A DNA stretch of 64,000 nucleotides, taken from Ottelia alismoides (Eukaryota; Streptophyta; Magnoliopsida; Alismatales; Hydrocharitaceae). The position numbers and the translations under genes were made by a program. Shown here in pieces: positions 22,120 through 34,357 of this stretch. Numbering within the stretch: the first letter of the stretch is position 1; every line of letters starts with the position of its first letter. The stretch covers positions 248,001 through 312,000 of the forward strand of contig JAZKJV010002613.1 in assembly GCA_037367405.1 (NCBI GenBank), written 5' to 3'. The notes under the pieces were generated by a model. The model worked only from the letters and a program-made list of their open reading frames with translations. It made no database searches and was not told the DNA's origin.

Positions 22120-23588
22120 CTCATCAAAGTCCATCATTCAAATGAACTATCCTGAGCTACTCACTTCGAGAAACTAACTGGTCGTCGACCCACTTCCCCC
22201 GCCATGCTCTACCCTGATCCGGAGGTGACAGCTCCACTTGAGGCCCCCACGTGGAAGAGGGACAATCGGAGGAGAAATTCCAAGGCCAAGCATCGCCATG
22301 CATCGCCGCCTTCATGCGCGTCCAGCTCTGGGAAGCTGACCCATCGAGCAGCAACCTACGGAGTTATACACTCTGCAAACCACAAGTATTTCTCCATCTT
22401 TTCCCTTTTTAATTCTTGATTTTCGTGTCGTTATTAGCCTACTTAAGGCATCATTAGATACATGTAATCATCCTATTAAAAGCACACCCAATTCACTCTT
22501 TAATTCGATTCGATTTCATTCAAATTCACTATCCATTTCACTCATTTTCACATTTATTCTATTTTCTAGAAAACCATTATTACATCTGAAAAGTTTTAAT
22601 CTTCTTGGTTGATTCAAACTAGAATCTAGCAGCAAAATATTTCTTACTGGTATTCATCACATTAGGAGCGATTATTTCAATTATATAGAGCTTTTCCTTT
22701 GAAAAATCATCAATCAAATACTTCATCCTTACAGGCGACTATCACAGTCGAACCATCATCTTCATCGATGTCAAGCCGCCGCCTCTATCCACCTCGGAGC
22801 CCACTCACCGCAACCAGTCTCGAGGGGTGAAGGTGTCACCCCTCTGGCCCTGCAGGAGGCCAAAGAACCCAGCCGTTCGCCGGAGAAAAATCAAAGAAGA
22901 AGTTGTCGCCGCTGCATCTGCAAGAAGGGGGAAGAACACATAGAACATCCCAAGCACACAAGCTTGTGCCACATGTCCCATTTGGGCAGCTCTGATCACA
23001 TCTCACGTTCTAATCACAACCGTTGAGCTCGAACCGGTGTGAAAATTGCAACTTAAACCCACAGCAATTACAGAAATTTTAGGCCTCTCCCAAGTTTTTC
23101 AGATTTGCATTTAAGTCCCTATGCAAGGACCTAAATGCAAAACTTTTAGTTTTCATTTCATTTTAGTCTCCGCCAGGACCTTTCTATAATAGAACATTAT
23201 TTTTTTCTTGCTCTTATACCCTTGTATTCTAGGATAATTTTGGACCTTATTTTGGTTTCATTTTTCATCGAATTTTCTAGAGTAATTGCACAACTACCCT
23301 AACAATGTTTGTTGGTATTTTTACGGATTTTTGTCGCTTATTTTCTTGCTTTGATTTTTGTAAAGTCGTGGTTGTTTGTCTTTTTATTGTATTTTTCAAG
23401 AAGAGAATAAAATCATGAAATTCTTTCTTTTTTTGAAAGCCGCGGTAAAGGTATTCTGCTTCTTGAGTTTGACCCAAGGGAACATACTAGTTAAAAATTA
23501 GTTTTAAGGGTAAAATAGGAGAGAAACTGATTCTTTTTACTTCATTCATTCTCTCTCTCTCCTATTTTATCTAGATTTTGTTTGATCA

Positions 23589-23656
23589 ACTAGGGTTTTG
23601 GATCCCGAGCGATTATTCCACATCGGCACTTTCATTACCGCTCGCAAAACCCTAGT
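23589..23656 (+). other. Terminal hairpin of LTR L2
   Basis: ACTAGGGTTTTG (23589-23600) pairs perfectly with CAAAACCCTAGT (23645-23656) across a 44-base loop. The stem ends five bases before the LTR end. The homologous site in G3 has a perfect 12-pair stem of unrelated sequence. Confidence 0.8.
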
Positions 23657-23666
23657 CATCAGAGGC

Positions 23667-24133
23667 CACAGACAAAATGGTCCCATCTAGAAAGGTCTCA
23701 GAAATCGAAAGTGTGATCTACTCAAAGGATTCCACATCTATAATATCGGAAAAATGATCTACCGCAACATTCACTCCAGGTTTATCCTGAATCTCTAAAT
23801 CGAACTCCTGGAGAAGAAGGATCCATCTAATAAGGCATGGTTTGGCATCCTTCTTTGCCTGTAAGTATCGTATGGTAGTGTGATCCATGTAAACAATAAA
23901 ATGTGAACCAAGTAGGTAAGACATGAATTTCTCTAATGCAAACACCACTGCTAACATCTCCTTCTCCATAACTGTGTAATTGCTTTGTGCTTTATATAGA
24001 GTCTTGCTAGCATAGTGTGTAGAAAACGATATCGCATCCCTTTACTACCCTAAAACATCTCCAACTACAAAATTTGATGCGTCCATCGTGATCTCAAAGG
24101 GAAGATACCAATCAGATGGTTTTAGGAGAAGCA
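23667..24133 (-). pseudogene. pol: G4 RNase H and integrase N-terminal relic
   Basis: Read on the minus strand, this continues the RT of G4 (38718-39966) after the insertion of copia B. It starts at 24133 with KPSDWYLPFEI and continues through [25 protein letters not shown] and YMDHTTIRY, which contain the RNase H acidic residues D, E and D. From 23969 to 23718 it is open for 83 codons ([19 protein letters not shown]). After a TAG it goes on with LSISETFLDG towards integrase, until the G2 LTR interrupts it. There are two stops before the open part (VLG followed by stops). Confidence 0.9.
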
Positions 24134-24138
24134 CTAGT
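24134..24138. repeat. Target-site duplication of copia B, left copy
   Basis: CTAGT here equals CTAGT at 38713-38717. The two copies flank the 14.6 kb element exactly, and the G4 reading frame continues across the join. Confidence 0.9.
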
Positions 24139-26726
24139 GGAGGGATATGGGAAAATCGTTAAGTGCATCATGGAAGCATGAGAATTGCATCATATGCAAT
24201 TGTGTGTGACTAGTCGTACTAGTTGCTCGAGGCAACGGAATTTAAAAAAAATGAAATGATGAAACCACATGATCCGAGAACACTTCTTGAATCATTTCAT
24301 ATCAACCACAAACAAGTATAAGGTTTATCTCTTGAAGCATGGTTGTGATCGAGCCTCCAGACGAACAGACCTCCTGTCTCAAGTCCGGTCCGACAGAGGA
24401 GATGCTTGCCAGCACGTTGATGAAACACATGCTCCTCGCAATCCATGTTGATGATCCAAGCGACGAATCTCTTGATCTAGTCACATGAGATCCTAGGGCT
24501 TCTTCACAAGCGAGGCGCATCAAAGGAGACGGAGATCCAAGAGAAAATGACCCGGCAACATAATGGTGATGCGGAAACAATGGTGACTCCCTTTAGGGAT
24601 CCATGGTGGACGACCACAATGAGAGACAGAGAGAGTTGGCATGTAGAGAGAGAGAAGGAGAGAGCATTAGTTGTTTCTGTAGTTTGAAGAACAAGGGTTG
24701 CCTCTTCTTATATAGTATTTCAAGAGTCCATGGATCTCAATGCATGGACAACACAAAATCAATTGACGAGATTGATTTGTATTTCTTTCAATGGCCATGA
24801 TATTTTTGTGAAAAAAACAACAATAATTAATTAATTTAATTAAATATATATCGAATAATCAATATAAATTAATTTCAAATTAAATCAATTATCCTTAGAG
24901 ATAATTGGGAAGGAGATAATCATCCTACCATAATAAGGGGGGACTGCCACCCATTTAAATTAGGACTTGGTGGTCGCCCACCACCTTTGTTAGTGGATGG
25001 TAATCTTCTTCCATTTTCATGAGATTACATTATCTCATGAAAATCTCCAATATTTTACAACAGTATTTGTTATAAATTATCTCACAAAAATAAATCCAAT
25101 TTATTTTGTGAACATTGCAATCGTGCCATTGGAATTTGTGATTCACATTCACAACCCAAAATAAAATGTAAAATACATTTTCAATTAATTGTCCAATTTG
25201 AATTCAATTCACATCAACATGTAAATTGTAAATGTTATTTACAAATATCTCTCTTATGAATTATAAATCACATTTATAATATACAAGATTAATATAAATA
25301 GTGCTATCCACATTATTCCTATCCATGATAATTAAATCACATTTAGTTTGTCTTGGATCTCTATTCTCATGTGCCAAATAATCTGAATCACATTCACATT
25401 ATTCACATCTTTGATAATAAAATTACATTTAAATATATTAGATAACTCTCCTTATAATATAAATCAAATTCATATTATTCATGATAATTAAATAACATTT
25501 AATTATTAATTTTCTGAATGCTCGGATACATATATCAACAGTGAAATTATCCTTGAACTCTTTCAAGGATAATGTGCTTTCTCCGTGGATACTTGGAGTT
25601 AAGGATAGGGAAATTGTACGTTCAACGTATAGTGACTTGGATATTGAGATCAAATCTAAAATCCTGATCATGCGGACCTCTCATAGAAGTTTTATTAAAT
25701 CAAAATCGTAAATCTAATCTTTTCATTTCATCTCAATCACATTCAGATCACTGTCAAACATTTGGACATGGATCATATTACTTCTCAACTGAGAGGAGTC
25801 ACTAAAATCCAAACACGTTTCATCACTCACTAGGAATGGAAGCACCATGGTTATACAATCATTTATGATTACATCACCCTTAGGTATTCCTAATACTTGT
25901 ACATCATGTATACTAGACGACCTATAATAAATCCAACGTTTTAGATCTATTTAGACTATCTCCTTTAGGGTATTATCGTTATGTTTCTCATTTGATCATT
26001 AGGAGTTGGTATATATAATATACTTTCCAAAATCATATATCATACTCAGGTATTGATCATATACTTTCCAAAAGTATATATCAAACCTACAAATTCAGTC
26101 AAGCTCCAAAGAGAGACGACCATGTACGGAATTTGATTCCCAATATCTCATGAGTGAGCTCATGTCTTCTGATTCAATAAATGAACCTGTATAATTCCTT
26201 TGAGAGATCGTACTACTCATAGCACTTGTATGCACACCAACATGTCGGTATATAGACCTTTATTAGGCCATCAACCTATCGATCTGCCAAATGTACATAC
26301 TCAGACAGATAGTAACACATCTGTCTCCGGTCAGAGGATGTGTGCCTATATCGTGATAGAATATGACATAGGTCTTTGGTTATCTCGATCTCGTTAAGTT
26401 AACTCTTCTACCTAACTAATCTGATACCTCTAAATCTCTATTGTTATGCATAAGACATGCATCAAGGGGTCAGCCAGATATGAGCCATAAGAGAAAGGAT
26501 TGCCATCTCCTACTCAGGCTCGATATCAACTCTTAATCATCATTTAACGGTGCTTGATGAGTCCTTAATCTAACTCTTTAGATATTCATCTAAGCACAAG
26601 CCTCTATGATTCAACAATTGAATCAACAGATGTATGATCATTAAGATGGCCATGGTACATAACCCTAATTGTATTGGCAATAACAATTATTGCTGAATGG
26701 CTCACCGTGGGCTAGCATGTCCAATA
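24139..26726 (-). repeat. 3' LTR of copia B
   Basis: On the minus strand it runs from TATTGGACATGC (26726, one change from TGTTGG) to CCATATCCCTCC (24139, decayed from ATCCTTCA). A GA-rich tract, and a TATATAA near 24705-24716 in place of TATAAATA, mark the promoter region. The purine tract GGCTAGTGGGAGAT adjoins at 26727-26740. Confidence 0.9.
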
Positions 26727-26739
26727 ATCTCCCACTAGC

Positions 26740-28040
26740 CCAAAGAGTCATTAATGGTCTAATATGTAAACCTACACTCATGTGACAATCATAGGCTATT
26801 TAGAAAAAATAGCTTGGTAAGATGATCAGTCACTCTGTTCTCGAGAGACTACGCCAAATCCTTTTGCGGCACTTGCATATCTCCTAGTACTGTGCTCGCA
26901 TCCAATGCGAATGCTGCATCCTATGCAACCAATACTCAATCTTGTTAAGTATAGTGTCTTTAAAACTATAATTCAAAAATCGTTATAACTAGTATGTAAT
27001 TTCTATTATCTTTTTCAGAATGCCCTTATTCCCGGAGATCTCTATCTCTTAAGATTAAGATCCAGTCTTATGGCTTATAAGGCATCTGTAGTAAAGTCCT
27101 TTTAGATCACTATCTATAAAGTCTTAAGTTCTTGAAGATATTGTTATTACTGCAATCAAGTGTTTTATCTTCATAGTAGGATTAATAACTATTTTCTACT
27201 CCCACTACATGGCAGACATCTGACTTTTGTACACATCTAGCATACACTGAGCATCCCAAAAAAGATGCACTAGGGCATATAGCTTTGGTATTCAAATCTT
27301 CAACTCTTTGAGTTGCCACCCCTTTATATAGGTTAGTACTATACCTTAAGGAAAAGAAGCCTTTCTTGGAATTTTCCAGAAAATGGAAATGTCCATGGTG
27401 TACCACTAATGTGACGATCCCAATACCCTCATTTTTTTGCTTCTGAACAACTTCACGACAAAGATCTAAGAGGTATCCTTGAGATCATATATCAAAGTAT
27501 GGAATAGCCAAACTATAAAACACTTAATATTATCCTTATATCATTCCAAATGATTAGGATATCATCTAAATTTAGCATGATGGACACAATGGTACTCCCA
27601 TTAAGCTTCACATGGTTCATCAAGATTCTATCTAAAATCATAACATTTATAATTTCATCAAATATGATGTTCCAACTATAAGAATCTTATATTAGTCCAT
27701 AGATGGAGTTATTCAGCTTGCACACCTTGCTTTCCTAAACTATGAAGCCCTGGGGCAACTTGATATGAATATCCTTGGAGAGTATACATAAAGGAATGCA
27801 ATCTTAACTCACATCTTGGAAATGTCATAGTCAAGTTGTGTAGCTATAGTTAGCAATATTATGATGGGTTTAAGCATGGTCATTGAAGAGCAGGTCTCAT
27901 CGCAAGTGATGTGTTCTCCTCAAGTGTATCTTGTGGATATGAGCTGTGCTATGAAGGTCTCTACCTTCTCATCAAGTTCCCTCTTTATCTTGATGGTCCA
28001 TTTACACCTAACAGTTTTTACCCTTATAGGTGAATCCTAG
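26740..28040 (-). pseudogene. pol: copia B RT-RNase H relic
   Basis: The minus strand matches the RT-RNase H segments of A (5180-6450) and C (55860-57150) base for base in long blocks, with further decay. The site that reads CKWIFKRKR in A lies near 27985-28015, already altered. RNase H-like text (VGSLMY region) falls near 27230. No open frame longer than about 75 codons remains. Confidence 0.8.
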
Positions 28041-28818
28041 AGGGTCATATACAACACATGTATATGAATTCAACTTTATACTTTACTACTAACATCAATC
28101 TTTCCATGTCATGATGTTCAGAAGCTTCATCACAAGAAGTAAGATCAATGTCAGACTTAACTTACTCATGGAAACCATCCTCAAACTCATTTGAGTGTTT
28201 CATCTTTAATTGTCCTTTTAGTTTCTAATTGCAGGAGACTCATTATCTTCTCAATATTAAATGAGTTCCTTCACTTCATTTTCATCATGATTCTCAAGAG
28301 AGTCATCCTCTAAGAATCATATCCTTAGATATGAAATCTTTTAAGAATCTCAAGGTCATAAAGTATGGATCCAATATCATCCTTTATTTTCCCAATGAAG
28401 TAGCACTCTCTAGTGCTAGATTCCAGCTTAGTTGCATGGGACCTTATATATTGTAATCTCTACTACATATATACTTGGAAACTAAGAGGTAATTATGCTA
28501 ATATTCATCATTGATTAAATCAAGTCACACATGATTGAATTACATCTCGCTACAATTCTATTATGTTTAGGAGTATCAGGAGGAGTGAGATAGGACATTT
28601 CTCTGTAAGGTATTTCTTGAATTCATGTAATAGGTACTTTCTACCTAGGTTAGATCAAATTCATTTTATATTCCTTCAAACTTTGATTCTAAACCAAAAT
28701 TGTGAAATCTTTGAATGTTTCAAAGCTTTCTAAGGTGAAGGGAAGAAATCTCATGTCACAAATAATCATCGAACGATATCACATATTATCAATATTTATT
28801 ATGATACGGAAGATCCAC
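28041..28818 (-). pseudogene. pol: copia B integrase relic, distal part
   Basis: Minus-strand sequence corresponding to A 4370-5170 (integrase core to the start of RT). It is interrupted at 28818 by the solo LTR L4 and continues at 32550. No catalytic residues can be assigned with confidence. Confidence 0.7.
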
Positions 28819-30164
28819 TATTAACACGGTTTTTTCAAGGTTTTATTCAGATGAAAATAAAGAAATGTCGTCGTAACCCTCAAAATCCTACAATAAATAA
28901 AAAATATTTTTTTATTTTCTCAAGCCCAAATAAAAACAGAAAAATGTAGCCCAAGAAATTTTTGCTATTTAATTAACCTGTATAGCAACATGATCGAACT
29001 CAGGGAGGTTACAATTCCCGAGGGTTATTCTATTCAATGAAATAAATCAATGAAGGAATGAAGAAATCTCAATGTACACTACTCTTGTTTTTTTACAAGA
29101 TTTTTGTCTTTTTAATTTTTTTAATTTTTAATTTTTTTAATTTTCTGATTTTCAAATTTTTAATGATTTTATTTTTGCAATTTTTTTATTTTTAAAAATA
29201 ATGAACGATATGCACAAAGGAAGAGATATACGCACCACACTCTTTTTGTATTTTTCATTTATTTAAAAAATGCTTAAAAAATACAGAGAAAATATTTTTG
29301 GGTTTTAAAGGATTTGAAATGTTTTTTGGGAATTTTTGTAGAATTTTCAGATGTTTTTGCATTTTTCTAAAAATGAAACAGTGGAAAAAGTGATAATATT
29401 GCACAGATTAGAGTAATTTGAAACATAAAAATATTTTAATTGCCCAAACTCCTAGGAATAATTTTTATGCTAAAATATAGACAAATATATACACATAGGA
29501 ACTGAAATCACTATTTTTTGGACATTTCTAGAACTTTCTACATTTTTTCTACAATTTTTAGTATTTTACAGTTTTTTGGGTTTTATAAACAATTAATGCA
29601 TGAAAACTGGATAGAAAATAAAAGACAATAAAAGACACCAAATCTATTTTTTTGGAATTTTTAGAGCAATATTCAAATTATTATGAATTTTTGAATTTCA
29701 GGAATAGAAAATGACACTGTTTTTGAATTTTTAATAATCACAAAGGATAATAAAATGCAACGGAAAATTTATATAATGGAGATACATAATTCAGGAGTCT
29801 AAATTAATTTTTTGAGAATTTATTGAACATAAATCACATTTATTCTAATGATAAAAAGAATGCAAAATAAAATCTATTACACAGGGACTGAAATGTAAAT
29901 ACTAATGTTTTTGCATTAAATAAATAACAAAAATAAAAAACGGGGAAGAAGTCACAAAACACCAAATGAATCATGTGCAAGGCACGTGCTTGTTGGAAGT
30001 GGGGGTCTTTTTACGTAAATTTTGAAATTCAAGGGGCGTTCATGCAATTTTCCCAAGTTAAGCTTAATCTAGAGCTGGCAGGGTCTTTTTGAAAGTTCTA
30101 GAGCCTCTAACAACTTTATTGAAATTTTTCCAAATTTTATTTAAGCCCTAGGGTTGTTCTTCCT

Positions 30165-30775
30165 TTGTTTCAAGCTAAGAGGCAAAGGGGGGCGCCGCCC
30201 ACCTCCCTTCTTCTCTTCTCGCGTGCCGGCAGATGCAGATTAAGGGAGGTCAACGCGGGCCGGTCGCAACTGAGGTGCTCATCGAGCGGGGCTGAGATCG
30301 GTGACGGGCGATGGAGGATGGTGAGACGGGCATCAGGATGCGGGCGGATCTGGTGGAGGATGGTCGGGTTGGGCCCGTGGGTAGGCGGGGCTCGTCACGG
30401 AGGTGGTGGGTCTACTCGCGCAGATGGCACGACCGCTGGGGTGGCGAGAGGCTGATGCCGTGCGCAGGACATCGGCAACGGTTGCAGCTTCCAGGCGATG
30501 GTGTTGGAGTTGGCAGCCATGACGCCATGTGTTGGGGAGAGGCGGTGATGGATACTCTTGGGGGAGACCTCGCTGGTGGGGACCACCAGGCCGACGAAGA
30601 TCGGTGGAAACGAGCGACACATTCCTTTGCGTGGAAGGTGGAGGAGCTTCTGTGGAGGAGGGACTATCGATGATGGCAATCGCGAATGGCGGTCGTGGCG
30701 TGCAGCGGGATGACTATGAAGGAAAGCGAGCGCCGCTGAGGGATGAGCTGTGGCGCATGCTGCAATTTTTATTTT
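30165..30775 (-). other. GC-rich island inside solo LTR L4
   Basis: About 600 bases are strongly GC-rich in an AT-rich LTR, with overlapping open frames of up to 120 codons on both strands. The translations are low-complexity (Gly, Arg, Trp or Pro, Ser) and match no family I know. The other gypsy LTRs have GC-rich islands at a similar place. Confidence 0.45.
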
Positions 30776-30909
30776 TTTTTCAATTATAAAAATAGAAACG
30801 AAATAAAACTTTTTTAAACAAAAACTATAAATATATATTTTACTATTTTTTTAAATTTTGTTGTTATTTTTTATTTTATCCTTCAAAAGAAATGTTAGAA
30901 GAAAACAAT

Positions 30910-30938
30910 ACATATATATATATATATATATATATATT
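30910..30938. repeat. (AT)n microsatellite
   Basis: About 14 uninterrupted AT units lie next to the GC-rich island of L4. Confidence 0.9.
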
Positions 30939-32549
30939 ATTTTTTATGCAAAAATACAGGAGGACGCAAGCATGATGGCTCGGTCCACGATTATTGGACG
31001 AAAGATGTGAATGGAAATGCGGATCTATCGAGATGGGAGAAAGATCTGGAGATCTGACCATCGTGTGTGATCGTATGTGAGAGGTCATGAGAGATAGAAT
31101 GTGAAATGTAGGGATCTTGATGTGAGTGTAAAATCGGATCAGAATAAAATATTATGAAGATAATTAACTGTGACTAAAATCTACGAATTAAAATTGAGAA
31201 AATGACAACAAAATTAAACTACAAATTACACTACGATTAACCTACATTAAAAATGAGAAATAAAATGAATCTCACCAATGGAAGCAGATGAATACCGTGA
31301 TGGCCTCGACGAGGACCGACTTGCTATCATCGGGCAGGTCAGAGGCTAGGCACCTCTCTCCGACAAGAACGCTCTTGGAGTAAAGGCTCCTCTCCTAAAG
31401 GATTGATCAAGAGGAAATGAGGGAGGAGGAGCTCAATAAAAAAGAGAAAAAATCAAAAAGGAAATAACTACAAATAAAGAATGTGTTTAGTCTTTAATTA
31501 AATAAATATATTAATTAATAAATTAATTAAAAATGAAATTCATAATTAAATAAATAATTAAATTAATTAATTTTACAAAAAATAATTAGCCACCTTAATG
31601 GCGGATATTTAAGGCATAAAATCAAATCTTATATACATGGTAGGTTTTTAAATCAAATAATGAAATAAATAAAAAAAATTCGTAATTATATTAGTTTAAT
31701 TAAATAATGTTAGATATTAATTTTTTTGGTGATTTTTATATAAGGAAATTAGTTATATACGAGTAATATACACATATAGTACATTATACACATATAGAAA
31801 TAAGGTAATTATTATTAATTAATATTTTTTTAAATTTTATTTTTTTATTTTAGTAATTAATAAAAAATATTTACAATTCTTTATATTATGTAAAAAATTA
31901 AATATGAATAAATATATACAATAAATAAATGGTAAAATTGTAAAAAACACCCTAAAAACCAACTTTTCACCCGTAACTCCAAAAATTATGAAACTAAACC
32001 ATTTTAAAGATAATTTCATTTAGAGTACAATGGAAGTGATTTTGATTCAATTTGAGTTCGTATGGAGCCGGAATTGATCAATTATTTTCAATTATTTTTA
32101 TTATTTACAAAATATTTTTATTTACAAATTTTGTTTAGAAATTATTTTATTAGAGGTCACTTTATGGAAAAATAAAAAATGTAAGTTTTATACAAGTATA
32201 CAAAGAATAAATAAGAAGTATTTACAACACACATTTTTTTTGGATTTTCTGATTAAGAACCCTATCTCCCCTTACTTTATTCCTGGTCGATCATGTCAAG
32301 CCTTGACCTTCTCTCGGGGTTCGGGTAAGCATGTATCTATTACATATATACAGTCTTCTCTTTTTTTATTTTCTTCATTTCCCTTTATTTCTTTCTTTAT
32401 TTATTTTAGGTTAAAATAGTAATATATGTACAATATTTACAAACAGATACAAGTTAGTAAGAATATGGAGTTAGTATTATATACATGTATTTTATAAGAG
32501 ATTTTAAGCTAAAATAAATGAATAAATATGATGAAATGCATATTCATCA

Positions 32550-33150
32550 TCCACATACATCAATATGTATGAGATCTTGAATACCTTGGCATCTTACATC
32601 ATTCCCAAAGAAGGATGTATTGGACATTTTTACTTTTGAATACAATATTCACAAGTATGTAAGATTTTGGATCTTTAGACAATCTAAAGTTCAATATCTT
32701 ACTAGTCTATTGATCTCATCATTAGACATATGTCCAAGGCTTGATGCTAGATCATTGTTAAATGATCTTCATCCTCCTATTGATCTTTTAAGGTTTAATT
32801 TTCAGTATTAGAAATATTAAGGAACCATTCATTAATTTTCTAATTTAGTAGAGTCCTCCAGATGTTAGAATACTATCTGAAATATATCCATCATAATTGT
32901 TTATGTTAGGTCTATTCCATAATTCAAGTTTATTCCCATAATTAGAAAAAAATAATGAGTTTATTATAATATCTAGGTCATAGAGAGATTCTCTAAGACT
33001 CAGGGCTCTCCCACTGAAATTATGAAGTCTATTTTTCCAATTCAGATTGTTGCAACAATTGCATCAAAATCCATGTGGATGACTATTAAACCTTAAGATA
33101 AAAAATTTATAGTCTTCTAAAACATATGCATCCAATTGCAAGTGTTATAA
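32550..33150 (-). pseudogene. pol: copia B GAG-pre-integrase relic
   Basis: This is minus-strand sequence matching A 3880-4360, the GAG-pre-integrase segment, after the L4 insertion. It is continuous with 28041-28818 once L4 is removed. It has many stops. Confidence 0.75.
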
Positions 33151-33249
33151 GGAGAATGCGATACAATTATCAGACTTTGATCTTATCAAATAAGAAAGTC
33201 AATTTCAATGATTATATGTAGATTATTCCGATGCACTATCCTAGTCCTT

Positions 33250-34029
33250 CTCTAAGGATTTTGGATAGTCCATATAGACAAACTACCAATACATCAATTT
33301 ATTAGTATTGGCATTCATCTGACTCTTTGAATGTCATATGTATGGATGTCATAGAAGTATAGTCAACTCTTAGACTTTCTTTATTACATGGGTCAGACCC
33401 ATTCTTCCACTACGCTTCCTTCATCTATAAACAACCATTACTTATGACAAAGGATCTCTTATGTTGAACTCAAAAGATTTATAAGAGTATTTCAACATTT
33501 ATACATGCTTCATTCAATTCATACAATATAAATATTTTGAAGCTTCATGAATGACATGAGTATAGATAGTATAATGATGACACTCATCATATCTACATAC
33601 ATATTAACTCTTAAAAATCTTGTTTTAGGTAGGTACTCAAACATTTTGAATGCATCATCTCAATAGAACCACGATTCTGCATAATGCAGTGAACCATGTC
33701 ATTCATGATTACATGTTGAGAGCACATATGTATGCCAGAACATATTCTTAGTTTTTATAAGGATTATTTGAAAAATACGATCATCGTCGACATGATGCTT
33801 CCAAAGCACACTCGATGAGAGATCGAGACTATAGAGACATACGAACCCTAGGTTCTTGTCCTATTGTCTATTTAATTGTCATTCCACATTATTATGAGGA
33901 GACTTGCACATTGCAACCACATATATTATGTGCCCAACTACAAGTGCAATATCTTGATCATGAGTCCAATTCATGATAATTTAATGGTAATTATTAGGTA
34001 TAGTATTGAGTTGGTTTAATGAGGATTAT
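33250..34029 (-). pseudogene. gag: copia B gag relic
   Basis: This minus-strand counterpart of A 2887-3700 starts right after GAGATAATCC at 34030-34023 (the CAG of A is GAG here). The frame is broken throughout. The assignment follows from alignment to A and C. Confidence 0.55.
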
Positions 34030-34044
34030 CTCAAATAAGAAATT

Positions 34045-34348
34045 GGGTAAATTACAATTTGGGTCCCTGTCTATGGGTCTGATCCCAGAATAGGTCCCGA
34101 TCTTTAAATTGTAACGATTCAGGTCCCAGTGCCATTAATGTAAGTAACTTTTTGGGGCTAATGACGAGTATGCCCTTTTTTAAAAGTTGGAACCCAACCC
34201 CATTCCTTTCCCAACAAGGGCATAGTCGTCTTGAACTGCAAAATTTCCATTTCCTAAATGGTCCTAGGACCCGAATCGTTACAATTTAAAGATCGGGACC
34301 CATTCTTGAACCAGACCCATAGATGGAGACCCAAATTGTAATTTACCC
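34045..34348. mobile_element. Mutator-type MITE (304 bp)
   Basis: GGGTAAATTACAATTTGG at the left end is mirrored at the right end, and the terminal inverted repeats extend about 85 bases with roughly 10 percent mismatch. A 9-bp duplication TAAGAAATT stands at 34036-34044 and 34349-34357. Copies A, C and D carry the empty site (AAATTTCTTATTT). Long inverted repeats with a 9-bp duplication are typical of Mutator-like elements. There is no coding capacity. Confidence 0.9.
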
Positions 34349-34357
34349 TAAGAAATT

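Larger units (their letters stand above)
16877..23661 (+). mobile_element. Ty3/gypsy element G2, 3' part
   Basis: This Athila/Tat-like gypsy element resumes after G1. It holds the end of RNase H, integrase, a hairpin array, a spacer, a polypurine tract and a complete 3' LTR. The right end is followed by GAGGC (23662-23666), then by G4 sequence in the opposite orientation, so G2 is inserted in G4. The left end is outside the window. Confidence 0.85.
20697..23661 (+). repeat. 3' LTR of gypsy G2 (L2, 2965 bp)
   Basis: It starts TGACGAATCC with a short inverted repeat and ends CCTAGTCATCA. It aligns along its length with the reverse of 42155-45091 (LTR of G3). It has a TATA box at 22112, GC-richer blocks at 22180-22370 and 22740-23010, and a 12-pair terminal hairpin. 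Position 23662 begins the flanking G4 sequence. Confidence 0.88.
28819..32549 (-). repeat. Gypsy solo LTR L4 (3.7 kb) in copia B
   Basis: On the minus strand it begins TGATGAATATGC (32549) and ends CCGTGTTAATA (28819; the final CA has decayed to TA). TCCAC at 28814-28818 and 32550-32554 is the 5-bp target duplication, and the copia integrase sequence resumes exactly across it. There is no internal region, primer site or polypurine tract. The LTR nature rests on the duplication, on the terminal sequence shared with other gypsy LTRs here, and on the conserved block at 31950-32075. It contains an AT microsatellite (30910-30938) and a GC-rich island (30165-30775). Confidence 0.75.

Noticed and set aside
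30165..30789. Up to 120-codon frames in the GC-rich part of L4, possible captured host gene
   Set aside because: Five overlapping frames on both strands, low-complexity translations and no recognisable domain. Capture cannot be supported without a search.
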